From contig JAIDTT010000059.1 of the NCBI GenBank assembly GCA_029060545.1, positions 1 through 37,121 on the forward strand: a stretch of DNA of 37,121 bases, given 5' to 3'. Both the position numbers and the translations under genes were made by a program. This document shows positions 18,746 to 29,081 of this stretch, piece after piece. Below the pieces are notes generated by a model. The model made no database searches and was not told where the DNA came from. It was given only the letters and a program-made list of their open reading frames with translations. The DNA is from Paramuribaculum sp. (GTDB taxonomy: Bacteria; Bacteroidota; Bacteroidia; Bacteroidales; Muribaculaceae). Positions within the stretch are counted from its first letter, which is position 1; the number at the start of each line of letters is the position of its first letter.

Positions 18746-19546
18746 TTACTGGTAGAGGATTTCGATGTCGGCGTACTGCTCGGCAGGAGCGTCGACGGAG
18801 GGGCTGACTTTTGCGCCGCGGGCGATGCGCAGGCAGTCGGACTCGATGGTCTTATCACCAGTGGTGTTGGACAGAATGCGTGGCTGCTGGGTCTGTATGC
18901 CTTCGCGATTTACGAAGATGCGCACTATTACCTTGCCGGGACGCGAGCTCTTCTGCGATACCGAGGGTACGCTAAGGGTGCGGCCACCGAGGTTGCCACG
19001 GCCTACACGTCCGCCATGTGTGCCGGCCGTCGGGGCGTTGCCTGCTCCGCTGCCCTGGGTGGCTTCGCCCGAGCCGGTGTTGTCGGCTCCGGAGTGGAAG
19101 CGAAGCATATTCTTAGCATCATTGCGGGCGTCGTCGCGACGTTGCTCGGCTGTATTGGCCTGCGGCACTTCAGACTGAACGGGACCTGTACGGCGATCGG
19201 GCTGTGCGGGATTCTCCTTGACGTCGGAGGGGTTGACCTGAGTATTGACGGGCGAGGGCATTTCGCCGGGCTCGCCGGCATCGACGGGTGCGAGACCCTC
19301 GGGCGGCGCGGAGGGAGCGCCCTCGGCAGCGTCGGCGTTATCACCGCCCTGCAACAGGGGCATCTCGATTACCTCCACATATTCGTCGGCCATCAGGATC
19401 TCGGAGTATGGCTCGGGGGGCCATGTGGCTCCTTCGGGCGGAGTGAAATGCAATCTCGACATCAGCAGCCATAACACTACTACCGCGGCTATCAGAGCGG
19501 TGACGCAGGCGGCTACGACGCGTGGATTGATTCGGTACTGACTCAT
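18746..19546 (-). CDS. TonB-like energy transducer
   Basis: N-terminal TM, Pro-rich linker, C-terminal GKVIVRIFVNREGIQTQQPRILSNTTGDKTIESDCLRIARGAKVSPS; ATG at 19546 overlaps the ExbD stop. Confidence 0.8.
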   Translation of the reverse strand: MSQYRINPRVVAACVTALIAAVVVLWLLMSRLHFTPPEGATWPPEPYSEILMADEYVEVIEMPLLQGGDNADAAEGAPSAPPEGLAPVDAGEPGEMPSPVNTQVNPSDVKENPAQPDRRTGPVQSEVPQANTAEQRRDDARNDAKNMLRFHSGADNTGSGEATQGSGAGNAPTAGTHGGRVGRGNLGGRTLSVPSVSQKSSRPGKVIVRIFVNREGIQTQQPRILSNTTGDKTIESDCLRIARGAKVSPSVDAPAEQYADIEILYQ

Positions 19547-20013
19547 TGAGCTGGCTGAGTTGATTCGTCGGCTATGTCGGTCGTATTGGCGGTAGCACCG
19601 GGGGCTTTGGTGGCGAGCACCATCTTCACGGCCGATTTGGCTCCGCGGTCGAGCACGGGCACGATGCGTCCGTAGGGCACGGTCTCGTCGGCATAGATGG
19701 CTATGCTGCATGGCTGACCTTCGGGGAGGGATTCACCGGCTGCGGCGATAAACTGATCGAGGGTGGCGAGGGTGAGCAGCTGAGGGTCGGCATCGCCGAT
19801 CTGGCCAAGCATAGTGCTGTCGGCCATCACATAGAGCCGGGCGGCGGGCCTTATGGCTGTCTGCTCGGTGCTCTGGGGGAGGTTGACTTCGAGCGCCGTG
19901 GGAAACACGAGCGTGGATGTGACCATAAAGAATATCAGCAGCAGAAAGATGATATCGGTCATCGAGGCCATCGAGAAGAGGGCCGTCATATCGTATTGTC
20001 GCTTGAGTGCCAT
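19543..20013 (-). CDS. exbD: ExbD/TolR family biopolymer transport protein
   Basis: MTALFSMASMTDIIFLLLIFFMVTSTLV with single N-terminal TM and periplasmic domain. Confidence 0.92.
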   Translation of the reverse strand: MALKRQYDMTALFSMASMTDIIFLLLIFFMVTSTLVFPTALEVNLPQSTEQTAIRPAARLYVMADSTMLGQIGDADPQLLTLATLDQFIAAAGESLPEGQPCSIAIYADETVPYGRIVPVLDRGAKSAVKMVLATKAPGATANTTDIADESTQPAQ

Positions 20014-20026
20014 GGCCGGATAGGGA

Positions 20027-20689
20027 TTACTTGCCGGAGGGCTCGTTGAGCATATCCATGAATTCCATAGTGCGGGTCTCGAGGGAGCGCATCACACCGT
20101 TGATGCTTGCCACGAGATAGTTGTAGGCGAAGAGAGCGATGATACCTACCACCAGACCAGCCACTGTAGTGACGAGTGCCTGGTAGATGCCGTCGGCGAG
20201 CACGTCGATCGAAGCCGACGAGCCGGATGAGGCGAGGTTGTAGAATGCCTGCACCATACCTACCACGGTGCCGAGGAAGCCGAGCATCGGGGCGCCCGCA
20301 GCAGTGGTGGCGAGCCAGGGGAGCCCTTTGCCGAGGGCGGCTACTTCGATGTTGCCAGTGTTTTCGATCGCCACGAGCACATCGTTCATGGGGCGGCCGA
20401 TACGGCTCACACCTTTGTTGATAAGACGTGCGTAGGGGGTATCGGTGGTCTTACAGAGCTTGTGGGCGGCTTCGATGTCGCCGGAGTTGATATAGTCGCT
20501 GATGCGGCTCATGAAAGTATTGTCCTGGCGCGAGGCCTTGCGTATCACTATCACACGCTCTACGAATACGTAGATGCTGATGAGAGCGAGGAGGGCGAGG
20601 GGAATCATGATCACGCCGGCATTGACACACAGATCCCAGAAATTCATGGTAGTGGCCGCTGTGGCTTCGGTAGCTGCTGTAAGTAACAT
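20027..20689 (-). CDS. exbB: ExbB/TolQ/MotA family proton channel
   Basis: GLPWLATTAAGAPMLGFLGTVVGMVQAF..ALVTTVAGLVVGIIALFAYNYL. Confidence 0.94.
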   Translation of the reverse strand: MLLTAATEATAATTMNFWDLCVNAGVIMIPLALLALISIYVFVERVIVIRKASRQDNTFMSRISDYINSGDIEAAHKLCKTTDTPYARLINKGVSRIGRPMNDVLVAIENTGNIEVAALGKGLPWLATTAAGAPMLGFLGTVVGMVQAFYNLASSGSSASIDVLADGIYQALVTTVAGLVVGIIALFAYNYLVASINGVMRSLETRTMEFMDMLNEPSGK

Positions 20690-20728
20690 AAGGCGGGGGG
20701 GTATGGATTGGTGAAAAGAGGGAGGGGA

Positions 20729-21454
20729 TTATTTCTTCTTGAGGGCTTCCTTATATGCGCGTACGGTCTCGGGGAGTCCGCGGTAGATGGAGTCGGAGAT
20801 GAGGGCGTGGCCTATCGACACTTCATTGAGGTAGGGGAGTGCCTCCACGAAGTAGGCGAGATTGTCGAGATTGAGATCGTGGCCGGCATTGACGCCGAGG
20901 CCTGCGCGGCGAGCGGCTCTGGAGGCCTCCACGTAGGGGGCTACGGCGGCTTCGGGATCGGTAGGGAAGAGGTCAGCGTAGGGCTTGGTGTATAGCTCGA
21001 TGCGGTCGGTGCCCACGCGGGCGGCGGCAGCGATATTATCGATATCCGTACCCACGAATATGCTGGTGCGGATGCCGGCCTCGCGCAGATGGTCGATCAC
21101 GCCGGTGAGGAGCTCGGCATTGGCTGCCACGTCCCAGCCTTCGGTAGAGGTGAGCACATCGGGCGCGTCGGGCACGAGGGTGACTTGCGCGGGGTGTACC
21201 TTGGTGACGAGGTCGAGGAATGCGCGCGAAGGGTATCCTTCGATATTGAATTCGCCCTTGATCAGGGGACGGAGGCGATATACGTCGTCGTATTTGATAT
21301 GTCGCTCGTCGGGGCGGGGATGCACGGTGATACCGTCGGCACCGAGAGCCTCGCACTTCACTGCAAACTTCTCGACGTTGGGCACATCCTCGCCGCGCGC
21401 ATTACGTAGCGTGGCAATCTTGTTTATGTTGATGCTCAGACTCGTTTTTGTCAT
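20729..21454 (-). CDS. pdxJ: Pyridoxine 5'-phosphate synthase
   Basis: [59 protein letters not shown]. Confidence 0.97.
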   Translation of the reverse strand: MTKTSLSININKIATLRNARGEDVPNVEKFAVKCEALGADGITVHPRPDERHIKYDDVYRLRPLIKGEFNIEGYPSRAFLDLVTKVHPAQVTLVPDAPDVLTSTEGWDVAANAELLTGVIDHLREAGIRTSIFVGTDIDNIAAAARVGTDRIELYTKPYADLFPTDPEAAVAPYVEASRAARRAGLGVNAGHDLNLDNLAYFVEALPYLNEVSIGHALISDSIYRGLPETVRAYKEALKKK

Positions 21455-21529
21455 GGGTCAATACTGTGTGTGAATTATCAAAAAAACTTAATGAGCCGCT
21501 CCGGCGTTGAAATATAGAGATATAATATC

Positions 21530-21537
21530 TACATTTG
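21530..21537 (+). promoter_or_regulatory. -7 element (TACATTTG) upstream of ACT-like gene and nadK
   Basis: TAnnTTTG match in the divergent intergenic region. Confidence 0.45.
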
Positions 21538-21629
21538 CAGAGCCGAAAGCGGTGGCGCATGCCTTTGGGCCTACCAAGCTGCTCATTTAGGCTACAAATT
21601 TACACAGAAATATCGTTTTAGAAAAGATT

Positions 21630-22001
21630 TTGAATTCAAATCCTGCCATATTATCCCCCTGCGGCACTTCGGCCGACACAGAGATGCGTCATCTATTCCC
21701 GGATGCGGGCGAAAGCTCGCGGCTCACAATCGTGTGCCGGCGCGAGGATTACAGTGCATCGCGCCTGAGCCATGCCGTAGAGGACGCCGATGCCCATATC
21801 CTCAATCTCAACATCACCGACGAGGTGCCTTTCGAGGGAGGTATCACGGTGGAGCTGCGCATCTCCCACCGCCACGGCTCGGCAGTGGCCCGCTCGGTGG
21901 AGCGCTACGGCTACACCGTGACCCGCATCAGCGGCCATGACGAAATGATGCAACTCACCCGCGAGCGCCTCGACGAGCTCATGGCTCATCTCAACGTATG
22001 A
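21630..22001 (+). CDS. ACT-like domain protein, apparently lacking the CBS pair of its usual relatives
   Basis: SSRLTIVCRREDYSASRLSHAVEDADAHILNLNITDEVPFEGGITVELRISHRHGSAVARSVERYGYTVTRI...LDELMAHLNV; adjacent to nadK. Start uncertain (TTG 21630 or ATG 21684). Confidence 0.65.
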   Translation: MNSNPAILSPCGTSADTEMRHLFPDAGESSRLTIVCRREDYSASRLSHAVEDADAHILNLNITDEVPFEGGITVELRISHRHGSAVARSVERYGYTVTRISGHDEMMQLTRERLDELMAHLNV

Positions 22002-22876
22002 ATCATCTTGCTATATACGGCTCCACGGAGCCGCGCACCGATCTGTCGCTGCTCGACAATCTGCTGCGCACGATAGCCCGACGCCTCGCCGGGTGTGCCA
22101 TCACCATAGAGCATTCCTTCGCCGACTTCCTGCACCGCACCGGCATACCGCTGCCCGAAGGAGCGGAGATATTCGATGTACGCCCCTCCGAGGCAGCAGA
22201 ACTGGCACTGAGTATCGGCGGCGACGGAACTTTCCTCTCTACCGTACACATGCTGGCCGACAGCCCCACTCCGGTAATGGGTATCAACTCCGGTCACTTA
22301 GGCTATCTGTCGGCGGCGGAGATGAGCGAGGCAGCAGAGCTGGTCGACGCCATAGCCCGCGGCGACTACCTGACGCGCCAACGCTCGCTTCTGGCCGTGA
22401 CAGTGATCGACCCTGACGGCACGGAGCAACCGGTGCGCTACGGACTCAACGAGGTGGCGGTGCTGCGCCGCGACACCGCGTCGATGATCACCGTCGACGC
22501 CACTCTCAACGGTCAATGTCTGGCTTCCTACCATGCCGACGGTCTGATAGTGTCGACCCCGACAGGCTCCACGGCCTACAATCTCTCGGCCGGCGGCCCG
22601 ATAGCCGCCCCCGACACCGGGATATGGATAATCACCCCCGTAGCACCCCACACACTTAATATGCGTCCGCTCGTGGTGGCCGACACGTCGAGCCTCTCCT
22701 TAGGCATCGAATCGCGCTCCGACACCGTATTGCTGAGCATCGACGGCAAAGCCACGCCTATCGCCGCATCGCGCCGCATAGCCATAGCCAAGGCCGCCCA
22801 CAGGCTCAAGCTCGCGCTCCTTCCCGGACGCAACTTCATCGACACACTGCGCACCAAGCTGCTATGGGGCGTATAA
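21998..22876 (+). CDS. nadK: NAD kinase
   Basis: LSIGGDGTFLSTVH, MGINSGHLGYLS, DGLIVSTPTGSTAYNLSAGGPI. Confidence 0.97.
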   Translation: MNHLAIYGSTEPRTDLSLLDNLLRTIARRLAGCAITIEHSFADFLHRTGIPLPEGAEIFDVRPSEAAELALSIGGDGTFLSTVHMLADSPTPVMGINSGHLGYLSAAEMSEAAELVDAIARGDYLTRQRSLLAVTVIDPDGTEQPVRYGLNEVAVLRRDTASMITVDATLNGQCLASYHADGLIVSTPTGSTAYNLSAGGPIAAPDTGIWIITPVAPHTLNMRPLVVADTSSLSLGIESRSDTVLLSIDGKATPIAASRRIAIAKAAHRLKLALLPGRNFIDTLRTKLLWGV

Positions 22877-22880
22877 TATT

Positions 22881-22912
22881 TTTGTCCATCCCCATCAAAT
22901 AAACTATCTTTG
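22881..22912 (+). promoter_or_regulatory. Bacteroidetes promoter: TTTG-N20-TATCTTTG
   Basis: -33 TTTG (22881-22884), 20-bp spacer, -7 TATCTTTG (22905-22912), 29 bp before the DUF2723 ATG. Confidence 0.75.
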
Positions 22913-22941
22913 TGGCCAAAATCCGCACATTTTCTGCATAA

Positions 22942-25900
22942 ATGAAAAGATACAACTTACTCAACAACACTATCGGGTGGGCTTGCTTCCTGATAGCCGC
23001 CGTGACCTATCTGCTCACGCTCGAGCCCACGGCCAGCTTCTGGGACTGCCCCGAGTTTATAATCCAGGGAACCAAACTCGAAGTGGGACACCCGCCGGGC
23101 AACCCCATATTCATGCTCACGGCCCGCTTCTTCGTCAACTTCGCCATGGGCGACCTCTCGATGGCCGCGTGGTGGGTCAACGCTATGTCGGCTCTGCTAT
23201 CGGCCGCCACTATCCTGCTGCTGTTCTGGACGGTGACGCATCTCGTCAAGCGCCTCATCGTGAAGGATTCGGCAACGGAGATCACACCGCTCAAGATGCT
23301 CGTGATCTTTGGATCCGGTGTGTGCGGAGCGCTGATGTATGCCTGGAGCGATACCTTCTGGTTTTCCGCAGTAGAGGCTGAGGTCTACGCATTCTCCTCC
23401 TTCTGCACGGCTCTGGTATTCTGGCTCATCCTCAAGTGGGAAAACCGCGCCGACCGTCCGTCGAGCGACAAGTATCTCCTTCTCATACTCTACGTGATAG
23501 GCATATCGATAGCCGTGCACCTGCTCAACCTGCTCTGCATCCCGGCTATCGTGCTGGTGATCTTCTTCCGCAAGGCCGAGAAGGTCAATCTCAAGCGCAC
23601 GCTCGTGGCTCTGCTCATATCGTTTGTGCTCGTAGGTCTGATCCTCTACGGCCTCGTGCCCGGATTCGTGGAGATGGCGCAGTATTTCGAATTCCTGTTT
23701 GTCAACTCGCTGGGTATGTCGTTCAATACCGGCGTGCTCATCTACGCCATACTCACCGTAGGCTTCTTCGCATGGACTATATATAATATCTATACGAAGG
23801 GCGACGGACTCGTGAGCCGCCTCACTCTCTACATCTCCCTTATACTATCCGGTATCTTCATGATCGGCGACAGCTGGTGGGTGCCCACATTGCTCCTTAT
23901 CGGCACCGCCGTATTCCTCATCGCGTACAAGCAGAAGATTCCGGTGCGTGTGCTCAATCTCGTAGCCACCGGCATCCTCGTGATCTTCATCGGCTACTCC
24001 TCCTACGCCCTTCTGCTTATCCGCTCATCGGCCCACACACCGATGAACCAGAATGCCCCCGACAACGTGTTCGCCCTCGACTCGTATCTCAACCGCGAGC
24101 AGTATGGCGACCGTCCGCTCATCTACGGCGAGACACTGCTGTCGCCCTATGCCGTGGTATATGAGGAGACCCCGTCGGGCGACTTCAAGGCGGTGATGGA
24201 TGAGGGTCCGGCTCAGTACGCTCCCGAAGTGAAGGCCGACGCCACACAGACCGACCGCTATGTATTCACCGGCAACAAGCACGACTATACCTACGCTCCG
24301 GAGCTCAATATGCTCTTCCCGCGTATCTACAGTGGCGCACACGCCGAGCAATATGCTTCGTGGATCGGCGGAGGCTCCTATCTCGGCGCTCAGGGTCAGC
24401 GACGTCTCGGCGACGACGTGCAGGCCACATATATCCACTACCGCAACGGCCAGACGATGACCAAGACTGTGCCGAAGCCCACATTCGGCGAAAACCTGAA
24501 GTTCTTCTTCAACTACCAACTCAACCATATGTACTGGCGCTACTTCATGTGGAACTTCGCAGGCCGCCAGAACGATATCCAGGGTAGCGGCGAACCTACG
24601 CGCGGCAACTGGATCTCGGGCATTCCATTCATCGACGACGTACGCCTCGGCGACCAGTCGCTCCTGCCCGACGAGCTTGGCAAAGACAATCCCGGCCACA
24701 ACGTATTCTTCCTGATTCCCCTCATTATGGGTCTGATGGGTCTTCTCTTCCAGGCTTCGGCCGGCAAGAGAGGCATCGAGCAGTTCTGGGTGATTTTCTT
24801 CCTCTTCTTTATGACGGGTGTGGCCATCGTGCTTTACCTCAACCAGACTCCCTCGCAGCCCCGCGAACGCGACTATGCTTTCGCCGGATCATTCTACGCC
24901 TACGCCATCTGGGTAGGTATGGGTGTGGCAGGCCTCTGGCACATGATCTACACCTTCTCGCGCAAGGGCAAGGACAAATATAAGGAGGAATACCTCACCG
25001 AAGAGCCTGCCAAGGATAACAGCAACCGCCGCATCTACGTGATATCAGCTGTAGTGGCTGCCGTAGTGGGCATACTGGTGCCTCTGCAGGTAGTGTCGCA
25101 GACGTGGGACGACCACGACCGCTCCGGCCGCACGGCCGCGCGCGACTTCGGCATGAATTACCTCAACTCACTCGATCCCAACGCTGTGATATTCACCTAT
25201 GGCGACAACGACACCTTCCCCCTCTGGTATGCTCAGGAAGTGGAGGGTGTGCGCACCGATGTGAAGGTAGTCAACCTCTCGTATCTCACCACCGACTGGT
25301 ATATCGATCAGCTTCTGCGCCCGTCGTACGATGCCATGCCTATCAATATCCAGGCTCCCGGCGAGCTCTATGCCTACAATAAGCATCCCTACTTCTTCAT
25401 CAACACCGAAGGCTCTAAAGAGCCGGTGGTACTCTCCGACGCGCTTGCCGATCTCTACGCCAATCTCGGCGGCGAGAGCGACACTCTGCGCTACCCGGTG
25501 GTAAGGATTCCCGCCAATGGTGAAGCTGCCGTTGCCAACGGTGTGATCGATGCCTCCCTCCTGCCTGCCGCTACCGATATCATTGTTGACCTCTCGGGCA
25601 AGCGCAGCATCTACATCAACAACCTGATGGTGCTCGACCTTATCTCCACATCGGCCGCACGCGGATGGGACCGCCCGATCTACTTCGCCTCGACCGTGCC
25701 CTCCGAGTATTATCTCGGTCTCGATCCCTACTTCGCCCAGACAGGTCTGGCCTATCAGGTGACTCCGGTGATTCAGGGCAAAGACGCCGGCATCAACACC
25801 GCAAAGATGTACGACAACGTCGTGAACAAATGGAAGTGGGGCGGCCTCGACAAAGCCAAATCATCAAAGGATATCTACCTCGATGAGACGGTGCGCCGAA

Positions 25901-26415
25901 TGGTCACCTCCAACCGTCAGGCTATGCTCGAACTCGCCTACTATCTCTCGCTCGAATCGATGGACTACCGTGAGTTTGCCCAACTTACCGAGGACAAGGC
26001 CGAGGCTGACTCGCTGATGGCCCTTTCCGATCAGGCCGTAGATCGCGCCAAGGAGATACTCGCCCTTCAGGAAGAAAAGCTCCCGAGCGCCGTGATGGCC
26101 TACACCCCCTTCGAGCTCCAGACTCTGCAGGCTGCTCTCCACGCCCTATATGAAGCCACCGATGATCCCGCCGTGCTCACACAGCTTCAGGAAGTCGTGG
26201 CCTCCGAGACTATGCGTTATGCTGCTTACGTGCGCTACTACAACAGCCTGTCGCCCGACAAGCGCAGCCTGCTGAGCTCCTACGACCGCCTCGGCGTACA
26301 GCTCTTCGACTCCCTGCTCCGCACCTACTCCAATATCGGCGGCGACACCAAGGCTCTGATCGAACGTGTCCGTCAGGAGTATGGTTTCACACCATCGATG
26401 CCTGCCAAGGACTGA
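22942..26415 (+). CDS. DUF2723 (protein O-mannosyltransferase-like) membrane protein
   Basis: NNTIGWACFLIAAVTYLLTLEPTASFWDCPEFIIQGTKLEVGHPPGNPIFMLTARFF; multi-TM plus large soluble C-terminus. Confidence 0.93.
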   Translation: MKRYNLLNNTIGWACFLIAAVTYLLTLEPTASFWDCPEFIIQGTKLEVGHPPGNPIFMLTARFFVNFAMGDLSMAAWWVNAMSALLSAATILLLFWTVTHLVKRLIVKDSATEITPLKMLVIFGSGVCGALMYAWSDTFWFSAVEAEVYAFSSFCTALVFWLILKWENRADRPSSDKYLLLILYVIGISIAVHLLNLLCIPAIVLVIFFRKAEKVNLKRTLVALLISFVLVGLILYGLVPGFVEMAQYFEFLFVNSLGMSFNTGVLIYAILTVGFFAWTIYNIYTKGDGLVSRLTLYISLILSGIFMIGDSWWVPTLLLIGTAVFLIAYKQKIPVRVLNLVATGILVIFIGYSSYALLLIRSSAHTPMNQNAPDNVFALDSYLNREQYGDRPLIYGETLLSPYAVVYEETPSGDFKAVMDEGPAQYAPEVKADATQTDRYVFTGNKHDYTYAPELNMLFPRIYSGAHAEQYASWIGGGSYLGAQGQRRLGDDVQATYIHYRNGQTMTKTVPKPTFGENLKFFFNYQLNHMYWRYFMWNFAGRQNDIQGSGEPTRGNWISGIPFIDDVRLGDQSLLPDELGKDNPGHNVFFLIPLIMGLMGLLFQASAGKRGIEQFWVIFFLFFMTGVAIVLYLNQTPSQPRERDYAFAGSFYAYAIWVGMGVAGLWHMIYTFSRKGKDKYKEEYLTEEPAKDNSNRRIYVISAVVAAVVGILVPLQVVSQTWDDHDRSGRTAARDFGMNYLNSLDPNAVIFTYGDNDTFPLWYAQEVEGVRTDVKVVNLSYLTTDWYIDQLLRPSYDAMPINIQAPGELYAYNKHPYFFINTEGSKEPVVLSDALADLYANLGGESDTLRYPVVRIPANGEAAVANGVIDASLLPAATDIIVDLSGKRSIYINNLMVLDLISTSAARGWDRPIYFASTVPSEYYLGLDPYFAQTGLAYQVTPVIQGKDAGINTAKMYDNVVNKWKWGGLDKAKSSKDIYLDETVRRMVTSNRQAMLELAYYLSLESMDYREFAQLTEDKAEADSLMALSDQAVDRAKEILALQEEKLPSAVMAYTPFELQTLQAALHALYEATDDPAVLTQLQEVVASETMRYAAYVRYYNSLSPDKRSLLSSYDRLGVQLFDSLLRTYSNIGGDTKALIERVRQEYGFTPSMPAKD

Positions 26416-27035
26416 TGCTGATAGAGCAGCCACCTCTTACCTACCGCCTACTCTTTCCCGAGGCCCTTTGGCGCATCAAGCACAAAGGGCGGCGCGTGGT
26501 GTATCTTACCTTCGACGATGGCCCGGTGCCGGAAGTCACCCCCTGGGTACTCGACTGCCTCGACCGCAACGGAGTGAAAGCCACCTTCTTCATGGTGGGC
26601 GACAACGTGAGGCGAAATCCCGGAATATTTGAGGAGATACGCCGACGCGGCCATAGCTGGGGCAATCACACCATGCACCACCTCCAGGGTATGAAAGTGA
26701 CCACACGCCGCTATCTGCGCGATCTCACCGAAGCCGACGAGCTGATAGGCAGCCCCCTCTTCCGTCCGCCCCACGGCCTGCTGCGCTGGAGTCAGGCAGC
26801 CGCTATCAAAAATCACTACAACATAGTGATGTATGATCTGGTGACACGCGACTACAGCCGGCGGCTCACACCCGAGAAGGTGCTTGAAAATGTGAAGCGA
26901 TATACGCGCAATGGGTCTATAATCGTGTTTCATGACTCACTGAAGGGTCAGCGCAACATGATGGCTGTGCTCGACGACGCTATCGTATGGCTCAAAAAGC
27001 AAGGATATGAATTCCACACCCTCCCGATGCAGTGA
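26415..27035 (+). CDS. Polysaccharide deacetylase (NodB domain)
   Basis: VYLTFDDGPVPEVTP, WGNHTMHH, FRPPHG, IIVFHDS; ATG overlaps the upstream stop. Confidence 0.94.
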   Translation: MLIEQPPLTYRLLFPEALWRIKHKGRRVVYLTFDDGPVPEVTPWVLDCLDRNGVKATFFMVGDNVRRNPGIFEEIRRRGHSWGNHTMHHLQGMKVTTRRYLRDLTEADELIGSPLFRPPHGLLRWSQAAAIKNHYNIVMYDLVTRDYSRRLTPEKVLENVKRYTRNGSIIVFHDSLKGQRNMMAVLDDAIVWLKKQGYEFHTLPMQ

Positions 27036-27936
27036 TGCAGGGTTGGCGCAGGCTATGGCTGCAGCCGGAGTGTACCGCTACGGTATAGCCGAAGCGGCAC
27101 CTGTGGATCAGGAACACGTCCGCGCCTACACCGACTTCATCACCTCCGGGCGTCACGCCACGATGAGCTATCTTGAACGCTATGCCGACCTGCGCTCTGA
27201 TCCGCGCACACTGCTGCCCGGTGCCACATCGGTGATAAGCTGTGCCTTACCCTACTATACCCCGGGGGCAGAGCCGCATCTGCGTATAGCCCGTTATGCC
27301 CGCGGGGCCGACTACCACACCATAGTGAGGGAGCGGCTTGAGCAAGTAGCGGAATACATACGGCAGCACTACGGCGGCGATACGCGAGTGTGTGTCGATA
27401 CCGCCCCGATATTCGAACGCTACTGGGCCGTGAAAGCCGGTGTGGGATTCATCGGCCGCAACCGCCAGCTCATTATACCCGATGCGGGGAGCTACTTCTT
27501 CCTCGGCGAAATACTCACCACGGCTCCCCTTCCCGCATCACAACCATGTGAGGAATCCTGCGACAACTGCGGCCGCTGCATCCGCGCGTGTCCCGCGGGC
27601 GCACTCGCTCCCGACGGCACCTTCGATGCCCGCCGTTGCCTCTCGTATCTCACTATCGAGCATCGCGGCGAATTGCCTGCAGACACCGATCTCCACGCCA
27701 CATTTTACGGCTGCGACAGATGCGCCGAAGCGTGCCCCCACAATGCAGTTCCTCCGGCTACATCTATCGTGGATTTTCAGCCTCGCGAGGCAGTGATGAC
27801 ACTCACGGCCGAAGATATGGCTACGATGGATCATACCCGATATACCGCGATATTCCGCGGCTCGGCCATGAAGCGTGCAAAACTTGATGGCCTCAAGCGC
27901 AACGCCATAATAGGATTTTTGGAGAAAAATACGTAA
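27007..27936 (+). CDS. queG: Epoxyqueuosine reductase
   Basis: RYADLRSDPRTLLPGATSVISCALPYYTP, two 4Fe-4S motifs CDNCGRCIRACP and CDRCAEACPHN. Confidence 0.94.
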   Translation: MNSTPSRCSDAGLAQAMAAAGVYRYGIAEAAPVDQEHVRAYTDFITSGRHATMSYLERYADLRSDPRTLLPGATSVISCALPYYTPGAEPHLRIARYARGADYHTIVRERLEQVAEYIRQHYGGDTRVCVDTAPIFERYWAVKAGVGFIGRNRQLIIPDAGSYFFLGEILTTAPLPASQPCEESCDNCGRCIRACPAGALAPDGTFDARRCLSYLTIEHRGELPADTDLHATFYGCDRCAEACPHNAVPPATSIVDFQPREAVMTLTAEDMATMDHTRYTAIFRGSAMKRAKLDGLKRNAIIGFLEKNT

Positions 27937-27964
27937 TTTCGCACACTAATACATAAATCCTGAT

Positions 27965-29071
27965 ATGTCAAACCGAAAGATTAGACTGGGTATCACCCAA
28001 GGCGACATCAACGGCGTGGGCTACGAAGTGATACTCCGCGCCCTATCCGATCCGCGCATTCTCGAGCTTTTCACCCCCGTGATCTACGGTTCGAGCCGCA
28101 TCGCCGAATTCTACCGCCAGGGCACAGATATACCCGACCTCAATATCAATTCGCTGCCTACCGATGCGTCCGACGCCGTAGATGAGCGCATCAATCTCGT
28201 GGAAGTCACCGACCCGGCGGTAAAGGCCGAACCCGGTAAGGAGACTGCCGTATCCGGTCCTGCAGCCTACGAAGCCCTGCGCGCGGCAGTGGCCGATCTC
28301 CGCGGCGGCAATATCGATGCTCTGGTCACCGCTCCAATCAACAAGCATTCGATGCAGAGCCCCGACTTCCAATTTCCCGGCCATACAGAATATCTGCAGG
28401 CCGAACTGGCCGACGACGACCAGCGCGCGCTGATGATACTCTGCAACGACGATCTGCGAGTGGCTCTTGTCACTATCCACACACCCATAGCCGAGATACC
28501 GGCCGCCATCACTCAAGAGGCCATCGTGGAGAAGATCACCGACTTCAATGCATCGCTCACACGCGACTTCTCCCTCCCGCACCCCCACATCGCGGTGCTC
28601 GCCCTCAATCCCCATGCCGGCGACGGCGGTCTGCTCGGCTCCGAAGAGGAATCAGTGATAGCACCCGCCATAGCAGAGGCCTCGGCCAAGGGCATCAATT
28701 GCTTCGGCCCATTCGCCTCCGATGGCTTCTGGGGCTCGGGGCAGTGGCGTAAGTTTGACGGCGTACTGGCTATGTACCACGACCAGGGTCTGGCGCCCTT
28801 CAAGACGCTTGCCATGAATTCGGGTGTGAACTTCACCGCCGGCCTCGACTACGTGCGCACCTCGCCCGACCATGGCACCGGCTACGACATTGCCGGCACC
28901 GGCACAGCAGATGCCGAATCGATGCGCGAGGCCATGTACCGCGCCGTCGACATCCTGCGCAGCCGCCGCTTCCACGCTCAGGCTACCCGCAATCCGCTAC
29001 GCAAGCAATATGTGGAGAAAAACAAGAAGGACAATGTAGTCCTCGATCTCTCCAAATCCTCCGACGAATAA
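27965..29071 (+). CDS. pdxA: 4-hydroxythreonine-4-phosphate dehydrogenase
   Basis: LGITQGDINGVGYEVI, VTAPINKHSMQSPDFQFPGHTEYL, LNPHAGDGGLLGSEE, YHDQGLAPFKTL, TSPDHGTGYDIAG. Confidence 0.96.
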   Translation: MSNRKIRLGITQGDINGVGYEVILRALSDPRILELFTPVIYGSSRIAEFYRQGTDIPDLNINSLPTDASDAVDERINLVEVTDPAVKAEPGKETAVSGPAAYEALRAAVADLRGGNIDALVTAPINKHSMQSPDFQFPGHTEYLQAELADDDQRALMILCNDDLRVALVTIHTPIAEIPAAITQEAIVEKITDFNASLTRDFSLPHPHIAVLALNPHAGDGGLLGSEEESVIAPAIAEASAKGINCFGPFASDGFWGSGQWRKFDGVLAMYHDQGLAPFKTLAMNSGVNFTAGLDYVRTSPDHGTGYDIAGTGTADAESMREAMYRAVDILRSRRFHAQATRNPLRKQYVEKNKKDNVVLDLSKSSDE

Positions 29072-29081
29072 CCCGTAGCCC

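Noticed and set aside
18509-19474. Plus-strand 321-aa ORF
   Set aside because: Antisense to hipB and the TonB-like gene; Gly/Leu-rich translation with no domain resemblance.
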